Assembly: GCA_047030855.1 (NCBI GenBank)
Contig: JBKYIJ010000008.1
Coordinates: 124,001 to 188,000, forward strand
Direction of reading: 5' to 3'
DNA: 64,000 nucleotides
Source: QVMM01 sp047030855
GTDB lineage: Bacteria; Bacteroidota; Bacteroidia; Bacteroidales; Dysgonomonadaceae
Part shown: one piece after another, positions 53,056 through 63,200 of the stretch
Layout: each line of letters opens with the position of its first letter
Position numbering within the stretch: position 1 is the first letter of the stretch
Notes under the pieces: model-generated
Seen by the model: only the letters and a program-made list of their open reading frames with translations
What the model was told of the DNA's origin: nothing
The model's database searches: none
Position numbers and translations under genes: made by a program

Positions 53056-53667
53056 ATGAAAAAATTGTTTGTATACATGATTCTGATTATGTCATCAGTG
53101 TCTGCTTTGCTGTATTCTTGCATAGATAACGATTATGATATTGATGATCTGAATAAAGATGCCCTTCTAAAAACACCTCCTATAATATTGGGAAACATAG
53201 ATACCATCTGGGTTGAAACATTACCCGACGATTTCCCTCCAATATCGCTGCCGATCGAAGGAGAGCAAATCTCAAAATCAGATATAATATCCGGTTTATT
53301 TACCCATGATATATTAAATAAATTTTTCAATGAAAAAACGAAAGAAGATGTTGTATTGGAATCAAAAATTGATTTAAGAATCATGCCTGAATCGGAAGAT
53401 CTCAGAATAGAGATTTTTTGCGAGGTCCTTAATGCTGAAAATTCAGTCCTCAATAATATAAAAATAAAAGAACAGACCTTAGTAAATGGTTTAAATCAAG
53501 ATTTTTCCATAACCTTTCCCCACGAATATTTTTCTGATATGCAACAGGCCAGCAGCCTAAAGTTTACTTTCAGATTAACCGCAAAAACACTTGTTCTGTC
53601 AAAAAAGGATTTTATCTATATAAAAGAAGTAATCCTAAAATCAGGAGGGATGCATTTCGAGTTTTAA
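53056..53667 (+). CDS. Hypothetical lipoprotein upstream of DUF5723 gene
   Basis: 203 residues. Signal KKLFVYMILIMSSVSALLYS then C at 22, followed by IDNDYDIDDLNKD, a very acidic lipobox-proximal stretch that suggests surface export of the lipoprotein. The rest alternates strands (SKIDLRIMPESEDLRIEIFCEV, SSLKFTFRLTAKTLVLSKKD), a predicted beta-sandwich. No known family motif. It is 20 bp upstream of the DUF5723 gene and surely in the same operon; the two probably work together at the outer membrane. Confidence 0.72.
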   Translation: MKKLFVYMILIMSSVSALLYSCIDNDYDIDDLNKDALLKTPPIILGNIDTIWVETLPDDFPPISLPIEGEQISKSDIISGLFTHDILNKFFNEKTKEDVVLESKIDLRIMPESEDLRIEIFCEVLNAENSVLNNIKIKEQTLVNGLNQDFSITFPHEYFSDMQQASSLKFTFRLTAKTLVLSKKDFIYIKEVILKSGGMHFEF

Positions 53668-53686
53668 TTTTACACAGGAAAATCTT

Positions 53687-55120
53687 ATGAAATCAATTTA
53701 CGGCAAATATATAACATTATTTTTGGCATTATTTTTCATTGTGAGTCACAGCTATGCCCAAACGCCAAGATCAACATATTTTATCGAAAAATCTCATACC
53801 AGAATCAGTTTAAATCCGGCATTAAGACCTGACAGAGGGTATATGGGAGTCCCTTTTCTTTCAGGTATCGGAGTTAATTATCAGACAAATACATTCAATC
53901 TGGACAATTTCACTTTTCCTGTAAACGGCGAACGGGTTACATTTATGCATCCGGATGTTACGGATGATAGATTCTTGTCGAATATTTCAAACAAAAACTA
54001 TATCACGACAGACGTTGGATACAATATTTTCTCGATTGGTTTTTACAAAGGAGAATCTTTCTGGAATATAGATTTTAGTGCTAAAGCAAATGTTAATGCA
54101 AATATTCCCGGATCAATGTTTAAGTTGTTAAAAGAAGGATTTGATCAAGATGATATAACAACGTATGACATTAGCGACGTCAGCGCAACAGCAAATGCAT
54201 ATATCGAATTGGGAGTGTCATATTCCCGTCCTATACTTAATAACAGCCTGATACTGGGAAGTAAAGTAAAACTGCTTGGGGGAATAGCAAACATGGATAT
54301 GCAAGCCGAACAGCTTTCTGTTGAGGCTGGAGCAAATAAATGGGTAGCCCGATCCAAGGTGAAACTACAAGCCTCGGCTCCGGGCATCGCTCCAAAATAT
54401 ACAATAAAAGATAACGGCAATGACATGATTGACGGCGTTGACTTTTCGAATTGGGGAAGATTGTCGGGTTTCGGGCTCGGGTTCGATTTCGGGGCTGTAT
54501 ATGACTTCAATCGACTTTCTTTAAATTTAGACGGCTTAGCTTCCGGCATTTTAAAAAACCTGACGGTATCCACTTCTTTTACCGATATAGGTTTTATATC
54601 GTGGACAAAAGGAAATTCCATGAATCTGGCATCTTCAGGAGAGGATGTAACGGTCGTTCCCGATTACACTATACACCGTGATGGCTCTACATCTTTGGAA
54701 GACGTATTCAATGATGTATTGGATGACTTTGAAGAAGCGATAAATCTCCGAGAAGAGAAGAACGGCGGACGGACGACAGCACTTCGGGTAACATGGAATC
54801 TGGGAGCCGAATACAAATTCTTGGATAATAAACTATCGGGAGGATTGTTATATTCCAATCGGTTCGGTAAATATTTTAACACGCAGGAACTGACTCTCTC
54901 TGCAAATTACAGACCGTTAGACTGGTTATCTACAAGTTTGAGTTATTCGTTTATACATAGCGGATTCGACACTTTTGGCTGGTCTGTGTACCTTTATCCG
55001 AAAAAAGGCGTCAACTTCTTTTTAGCAAGTGACTATATAATTCCAAACGTATCGCCTCAATGGATTCCGTCCACAACGAAAGCCTTGAATCTTCAGTTTG
55101 GTTTTAGTATTCCGATGTAG
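53687..55120 (+). CDS. DUF5723 family outer-membrane protein
   Basis: 477 residues. Sec signal ending SYAQ near 25, then RSTYFIEKSHTRISLNPALRPDRGYMGVPFLSGIGVNYQTN, the conserved N-terminal of DUF5723 ('...slNPAl.p.....g.p.l......'). A PorV/FadL-like barrel follows with internal GLGFDFGAVYDFNRL and a final strand LNLQFGFSIPM. The family is Bacteroidota-specific with unknown function. Partner of the preceding lipoprotein. Confidence 0.85.
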   Translation: MKSIYGKYITLFLALFFIVSHSYAQTPRSTYFIEKSHTRISLNPALRPDRGYMGVPFLSGIGVNYQTNTFNLDNFTFPVNGERVTFMHPDVTDDRFLSNISNKNYITTDVGYNIFSIGFYKGESFWNIDFSAKANVNANIPGSMFKLLKEGFDQDDITTYDISDVSATANAYIELGVSYSRPILNNSLILGSKVKLLGGIANMDMQAEQLSVEAGANKWVARSKVKLQASAPGIAPKYTIKDNGNDMIDGVDFSNWGRLSGFGLGFDFGAVYDFNRLSLNLDGLASGILKNLTVSTSFTDIGFISWTKGNSMNLASSGEDVTVVPDYTIHRDGSTSLEDVFNDVLDDFEEAINLREEKNGGRTTALRVTWNLGAEYKFLDNKLSGGLLYSNRFGKYFNTQELTLSANYRPLDWLSTSLSYSFIHSGFDTFGWSVYLYPKKGVNFFLASDYIIPNVSPQWIPSTTKALNLQFGFSIPM

Positions 55121-55151
55121 TTGAAGCCGGCATCGGTGCTTGTAAAGAGTA

Positions 55152-56838
55152 TTAATAAGAGAAATCGTTGTATCCGTTTTCATCATATGTCGATATAGCT
55201 TTTCGATATTCAGCAGGAGACATTCCGAATTTGTCCTTAAATTGTCGTTGGAAAGTCCTTACTGAACCGAAGCCTACTTTAGAGGCTATGCTTTCTATCG
55301 ATTCATTTGTCATTTGCTCCATGAGGTATATTGATTCTTCTAAACGAAATGAATTTATATATTCCGTAAAACTGCTTAAATCATTAGAATGCAATAGCTG
55401 AAGTAAAGTAGATTTAGAAACATTGAGTTTTTCTGCGACCTCGTCCCGGGTTAATGTCGTATTGTGATAGATTTTATCATCCATCATAAGTTTCTGCAAT
55501 TTATCATATAACATTTTCTCGGTTTCCTTTCTTTTCTCGGTTCTCTTCCCCAGTTTATATTCTTGTAATTCTTTAATTTGCTTTACCATTATCTTGTTCC
55601 GTAATTTCGTTTTCTTATGGTTTCTCAGAACCAGTATTAATCCTAATACAGACAGAACAATTATTATGCAGCCGGTTATTAGAATTGTCTTTTGTAACCT
55701 GATTTGCAATTTATTGGCAATTATAGCCTCATCTTTTTTTTGTGTTTCGTAAATGACGGCCAATTCCTGAGAAGCCGAAAACAAATCTCTTACTCTTAAA
55801 CTATCGGTTATTGTATTAATTTCTTTCAAATAAGAATTTGCTATATCATGCATCCCAAGCTTTTCGAAACATTTTGCCAAATAATGTTTAGCCGCTAACA
55901 TATCCGTACCAATCGTATCAGTATTACTTCTTATAAATTCTTCTCTTTGTTTCGATATTTCTATTGCCTCCTGATATCTATGAGCCGATATAAGATAGGG
56001 TGCAATATGGATTTTATTGGATATGTTAAACGAAAACGGCAAGCGAACAAATTTTTCATAATAAGCTTCCGCTTCTTTTCTCTTTCCGTTTTTTGCGAGG
56101 ATATCCGCTTTAAGCGCATAAAGACGCCCTTGCTCATATTCCCCGTATCCGACAGGCATATTTGCCAGCATAAACATTTCGGTTAATACATTTTCAGCTT
56201 GATTAACCTTTTCGAGAGATTCGGCGTATTCTTTGATATCCTGCAAAACATTAGCGGTTGACAGATAAAAATAGAATAAATACGATACATCTGCCCCTTT
56301 CTCCAGATGTTCTTCAGCCAAATCGAAGTATTTAAAAGTTTCTTTTATTTTCTTTTGGCTGTAGAATATTTTACCCATCATGAAGTAAGCACGCCCCATC
56401 TCCATATTGTTTTTTTTCGATTCCGCTATTTTCAATAAATCAATGGCTGACATCATTGATTTTTCGAGCTGATTATTCATAAGGTAACATTCCATCATTG
56501 TACTGAGAAGCCCCATCTTAAAATCAGAATTGTTTTTTATAGTATCATAGTCTGCCACTTTTTCAAAATAATAAGACGCCTGCCTGTATTTTCCCGTATT
56601 AAAAAACAGATCTCCCTGAGCCCAGTCCAACTCATAATCTCTAACTAATCTTAAATCGCTATGTTCACGCATAACATCAATTATCAGTTGAGCTTTTTGA
56701 GGATCCGTCAGGCAGTACACGTAAACATTTTTTATGTTTACCAAACTGTCATGTAACATTGTTTGAGAAAAAAGGCATGAATTGGCATACAGAAACACAA
56801 AAAAAAACAACTTTACTTCTTATTATTAAATTTTTCAT
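55152..56838 (-). pseudogene. TPR-containing membrane AraC-type regulator (T9 frameshift in signal)
   Basis: From ATG 56838 (MKNLIIRSKVV) the frame breaks in a run of nine T on the minus strand (A9 at 56799-56807). Eight T would continue FFVFLYANSCLFSQTMLHDS into the long frame ending at 55152, giving about 561 residues with a signal peptide. Residues 40-340 are TPR-like; one membrane helix (ILITGCIIIVLSVLGLILVL) is near 395. The C-terminal AraC HTH has SKSTLLQLLHSNDLSSFTEY and SIESIASKVGFGSVRTFQRQFKDKFGMSPAEYR. Such proteins sense outside the cytoplasm and bind DNA inside. It is divergent from the giant surface protein gene and may regulate it. Confidence 0.75.
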
Positions 56839-56993
56839 ATATTGCTATAAATAAACCTATTATAGTAGATGCGACAATTTGTTCAATATGTTTTTTGACG
56901 AATTTTCGCATGTGTTAAATTCAATTGTAAAAAAACATGAAAATATAGACGAAAATATAGTTTTTTTTTTCTAAAAAACGCTTTATATTTGCT

Positions 56994-57001
56994 CATACTT
57001 T
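56994..57001 (+). promoter_or_regulatory. -7 promoter box of the giant surface protein gene
   Basis: TATATTTG is 267 bp before the ATG at 57269, implying an unusually long 5' leader. Confidence 0.5.
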
Positions 57002-57268
57002 CACTTTTGTTAAGAATTATACATATTATATATAACGTCATATTTGGAGAAAATGTAAGGATAATGAACCTGACGCCATTCCTTAAGCTTATTATTCATT
57101 TTAATAAATATATAGATTCAATACTGTAATAGTCTGGGTATTGAATATTGTGTTGTGCAAAAAAACAGATACATACAAAAGTTTTCATTTCTGGCAATAA
57201 TATGTGCCGGTCTATGATTACCCCATAATATAAATCATTAATCAAACTAATAAAAAAGTTTTTACATT
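57002..57268 (+). other. Long 5' leader with ATTCAATAC/GTATTGAAT hairpin
   Basis: About 267 nt of untranslated leader. An inverted repeat at 57117-57147 (9-bp arms, 13-base loop) is the clearest structure. No small frame stands out. It could carry a regulatory RNA structure or protein-binding site. Confidence 0.4.
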
Positions 57269-60200
57269 ATGAAAAAATCTACAGATTCGGGGTTTCACAA
57301 CGAGGCTCCTCCCGGAAGGAAGAAACGGCTTATTTGCTGGAAAAATGTTGTGTTTACATTGACATTTATTCTGGCATTTTTTTGTACTACCGACACGTAT
57401 GCTTCGCGGGAATGGGGAAGCGATTGTTTCTCTGTCAGCTACAATTCCACGTATGGACGATACGAAATAACCATACTTATTCATGAAGCGGAACATTCTG
57501 GTTTGACATATTATAATGGGAAATTAGATAATACATTGATTCGGGTTCAAGACGAAACCGGAAACAGGCATGAGCTTTTATATATTAATGCCGACGGCGA
57601 TAATGCTTGGTTTAACGGAAATTTCACTTTTCAGTATAAATATCCTTCTAACTCAGGAAGGTTATATGATACCAAAGGGAGTAACGGCACTCAAATAGAA
57701 AGCGAAATAAATGGTAATACTCGTAAATCAATAAATCAAGGTTACGGTGATAAAGGTCAAACATGGAAAGTGTTTTACTGGTATCCGTCAAATTTGTTTG
57801 CTGGCAAAAATTTGAAATTTTTTATTGATTACGGAAAATGGAACAGGCGCATGAATGGCGATAACAGTATCAGTAACCAATGGGCTAACAATGGAAATGC
57901 AATCCTAATGAGCGATCCTACATCAACGATAAAAATTACGCAAAACGGGTATGACAGGAACGGCAACAATAAAATAGAGTATGCCATTGACAATTATAAT
58001 GCTATTTATGAGAGAGGTCAATTGGTATTACAATACTCTGATGACAAAAATAATTGGAATGAAATAGCACAGGCAAACATATCATCTACAGGCTCTTTTA
58101 CAGGAAAATATATGCCAGACAAAAAGGAATCATTTACGAATGGGGGATATTTCAGAATTGTAAAAAGAGTCAATCTGAGTGATGGCAGATTACCGAATGA
58201 ATTTGTTTTCTTCCGATATAGCGATGATTCGCAAAGTTCGCGAAAATCTGTTTTTGATAATTTCAATGCCCAGCAAAGTGACAACAAAATCAACTTTTCA
58301 TGGACCACTAGCGGCGAAAATGACAGCAGCAACGGCGGCAACAGTTATGAATTGTTTATTAAAAAGGCAGGCGACAGTTGGGATAATGCCGAAAAAATCA
58401 GGAATATAAATTATTCGGCAAAAGAGTATGTCTACACAATTCCAAATACGATATTAGGAGTGGACAAGCAAAAAATAGCATATGAATTCATGATCAAACG
58501 TTCTGAGTTCGATCCCGGCGCGAACTGGGATAAATATCTGGCTAAAACAATATCTCAAACCATTAATCCAAATTATAGAACCCTGACCGATACTAATGTC
58601 GAGCCCAGCGGAAACTCTATCATTTTAAGCTGGGGTTTGACTAATGGAGTATTTATCAAAGATGATTTTGAATATATTATTACTGTCCCCGAAGTAGGAG
58701 ATTTTTATCCCGAAATCAAAGAAGGAAATAATACATACACTTTAACAGGCTTAGCCTCTTGTAAACCTTACAATATTACATTATCACTAAGACTAAAATC
58801 GAGTAAAGTAAATATTTCCTCACATATATACAAAGATGTAATGATCGAAGATAACACTCCGAGTGTCGTACGAAATTTTACTGCCTCAAAAGGATATCAC
58901 CCTGATAAAATAAATCTCAGATGGCAGGTGCCGAGAGATTCAGGCAATTTTGCAAGATTTGCTATCGTTCGCAAGATAATGGGGATAGAAAACAGTGAGC
59001 CTGTTATAGTAACGGAGCTGACTCATGTAAATAATACAGTATACAACTTCGAGGACAATTCCATCGAACCCGGAGTGTATTACGATTATTCCTTAATAGG
59101 ATATGTCGAATGTGCAGAGAACAATACAGAATATACCTATTCCAACATCGGCTTTTCACAACCTTACGGATCAATATCGGGAAGAATATCTTACGACGGA
59201 AAACAATCGGTTTCGGGCGTAGATATAATTGTATCAGGAGATGCAGGCAGATCTGAAATAAAAAACAGAGCATTGGAATTTTCAGCAGAAAGGCATGGAG
59301 GGCATCATTTGGATATACCTCTTAAAAACAAATTTACGGGAAGTGCGACAATTCAGATGTGGATCAGCATGGCTAAAGAGGAAGCGGATGCAAAAACCAT
59401 TTTGCATATACCCGAAGTGCTTACATTTGACTACAAAAACAATTCATTCGAAGTAAACGGGCAAAAAATAAGCGGTTCATTAGATATCAGCCCGCTTAAA
59501 TACCAACATGTCAGCCTTGTTCTAAAAAATGAAGGGACAGAAACTAAAGCCGTCTTGTTTCTGAACGGAAATGCGGCGGGTGAAGTATCCGTCGCTACAG
59601 GATCAGAACAACCTAAAAACATTTATATCGGAGGAAAGTACGATCCGAATGAAACGGAGGATAATCTGAAAAAAACTTATTTCAGTGGTTATGTCGATGA
59701 AATCCGCCTTTGGAATTACTCTTTGGCTGCCAACGAAATAAAAAAGAACTACGACCGGTATCTCTCAGGAAAAGAAAACGGGCTTATATCCTATTATCGT
59801 TGCGATGAACCATCCGACATCAAGGGCAAACTGTTTGACTTATCTGCCGTAAAATCGTCTTTTAACATGAATGACGCCCTATTAGGCGATGCCATATCAA
59901 AGGTAGACGATGACAATAAAGTTCCGTCCCCCGAGCAGCTGGCTATAAAAGGGACGACCGATGAATACGGCAATTATTTAATAAACACGATTCCTTACTC
60001 CAACGAAGGAGATGTCTTTAATGTTACACCTCTCTACGGAGTGCATTCTTTCAGTCCGTCGAGCCGTCCCGTATTGGTTGGACCCAATTCCAAAGTACAC
60101 AACGGCATAGACTTTACCGACGTTTCCTCTTTCAGCGTATCCGGTAAGGTTACCTACGCCGAAACCAACTATCCCGTAGAAGGAGTTGAGTTTGTAATTG

Positions 60201-63200
60201 ACGGAACCACAATTTGCAGCAAAGACGGAGAAATAATAAAATCGGACAAAAACGGGAATTATACTATATCCGTACCGATAGGAGAACATCATATCACAGC
60301 CCGAATGAACGGACATACATTCGTTGGCAAAGGACGTTATCCGGCCGATCCTGAAAATATCAGCAAAAAGGTCGCGTTCGATAAACCCGTTACAGGGCTG
60401 AATTTCCAAGACAGCACTTTAGTAACCATTGCAGGACGGGTAGCCGGAGGAAAAATTGAGAGAAACAAATCGGTAGGATTTGGCATCGGCAAGGCGAATA
60501 TCGGACAGGCAACGATAACACTCAAAGGGACAGGTGATTATCAGTTAAACACCGGATCCGATACTAAAAAATTGGAATCAGGCAATAAGTTCATATCCAG
60601 TACGGCAGAAGTTTCGCAAGGATCGAATGTCATAACCATCAAAACCTGTCCTAAAACCGGAGAATTTGTATTCAGGGTTCCTCCTATATCGTTAAAAATA
60701 GATAATGTATATACGAAAGCGAATACAAAGAATGATTTTGGATCGGGTGAATTTGCCGAAATCGGAATAATCAATCCTAATCAGATAGCAACCGATACTT
60801 TAACCGTTGCCGGTAAACCGGAAGAGTTCAAATATCATAAATTATTAAACTTCAATTACATAAGCACACCTATTCTTGAAGTAAGGGATATGAGTAACAA
60901 CAAAGGAGCTTTTGGTGAAAAAACCATTGAATTTATCAATAAATCCGGCAATAAGGAAGATGTCGATATATATACGGATAATAATGGCACCATAGATTAT
61001 AAATTGAAATACCCCGTATTTGAACAGTTGAAGCGTTATAGATTCGAACTGCAAGGTTATGAATTGTATCAGAACACTGATAACGAACAAGACACCGTGT
61101 CAGATCGAGTGCCGTTGGACGGATGTGTCGTTACAATAGCAAATGAATTCGGAATACAGCAGGTTTATAACGAAGGCGCAAACGACGGACAAATCTATGA
61201 ATTATCAGAAAGTCAGGTACAACTGGATTCTTTAGGCGTTGCACAATATGTATTCACCACCGGATTCCCTAATATAAACGACGATCATACTCTTGGCATG
61301 AATATTAGCTATCAGTACAACGATCGCCCTTATCAATGGGACGAAAACGGAAAGTTTAAAGCATACGTATTCGGACAGTTACCGACAGGGAACGATTATG
61401 TAACCGAAGGTCCCGATATAGTTTCTATGGTACTGCGTGATCCTCCGGGTTCGCAAAGTTACGCTTACTTTGAAAAAGGAACTACAATGACCTCATCTTC
61501 AAAAGTAGCGCATTACTATAGTGGGTCAGGTGAAGGAAAAAATACTATAAAATATGGTGCTACAGTTACTGCTGGTTTTGGAATTGGGACTTTGGTTTTA
61601 TCAACTGTTGAATCAAAAATAGATGTTACTGTTGGACTTGAATGGGAAATCAATCATTCCAATGAATCCGGAACAACCAACACGATTACGACAACCGAAA
61701 GAATCAGCACATCGGAATCACCCGATTATGTCGGAGCTGCGGGAGACGTTTTTATCGGCAGTTCCAACAACCGAGTGTTCGGGAAATCGCGTAATGTAGG
61801 TTTGGTAAAAGATGGAAATGATTTTTCTATCGGTGTTGACGAAGTGATGACTATCGGAACACGTTTCTCTACAGCATTCAAATACACGGCAAACCATATC
61901 GAAAATAACCTTATACCTAATTATTACGATATGAGGGATAATCTGCTGATAAAAGTCAGTGAAGCCGAGTATAACGACAGATATCCCAACAATACGGACA
62001 AACCTATTTACATAACCACATTGGACAAAGATGATCCCAAGTTCGGTTCGGATAACAGTGATAAAAATGTATGGGGAGATGGTGCCGTACATATGGATAG
62101 TTTGTCGGGAAAGAGTTATAGAGTGATACTTCCTCAAAATAACAGTACATTAAAAGATTCTATTCTTACCGATAAGATATCTTGGTGCAATGCCCAAATT
62201 AAAATGTGGACGGATGCTCTTGCAGATAATGAAGAAATAAAGATAGAAGCTATACTGAATAAAGATCAGACCCTGAATAAGCAAAAACGTTCGGAAAACC
62301 ATTCGTTCGATGCCGGAGTAGCCTTCGAATCTTCAAAACAAAATTGTACGGAGAAATCTCACGAGAAAGTTCATGAATATACTATCAAGTCTATTGTTGG
62401 AGCAGAAACAGGAATAATAGTCGGAGGTCTGGGTACAATAATGAATATCGAAACAAGAAACGGAGGGGGAGATACTTTCACAGAATCAGGATCAACTGAG
62501 AATTGTATAACGACAGGCTATGTTCTGAAAGATGAAAATCCGACGGATTATTATTCGGTCGACGTAATACTTCCGCAGGATAACACAGGAGCAGTGTTCT
62601 CAACACGGGGAGGACGTTCTTCCTGCCCTTATGAAGGAGAAATATTGACAAAATATTTTAGAGAAGGGTCGAAGCTTTCAGAAGCCACAATGAAAGTCGA
62701 AGTGCCTTCATTGAGAGTTACAAATCCTTTTGCGACAAGCGTTCCTTCTGGTAAGGAAGCTACTTTCGAACTGAAATTGAGCAATGCATCGGAAGCCAAT
62801 CAGGATGTAGTTTACAGCCTCAGGGCTTTGGATGAAACAAATCCGAACGGAGCCAAATTGTCTATCGACGGAAGCGTGCTCACCACAGGACGTGATATTT
62901 TCATCAAAGCAGGGGAAACGTTAACCAAAACTCTGAAATTGTCGCAAACAAGCGTCGATGTTCTCCAATACGATTCGATTAGCGTTGTTCTTTCCTCGAC
63001 TTGTCAGTCAGACATAGCAGATACGGTCTATATATCAGCAGAGTTTGTTCCTTCATGCTCAGACATATCCATAGTAATCGATCGCCGGATACTGAATGTT
63101 GAGAACGGGGACATTCTGCCTGTCAAAATCAAGGATTATATTCTTGAATATAAAAACCTGAAAGGCGTCCAATTGCAGTATAAACCCATAACAAGTGATG

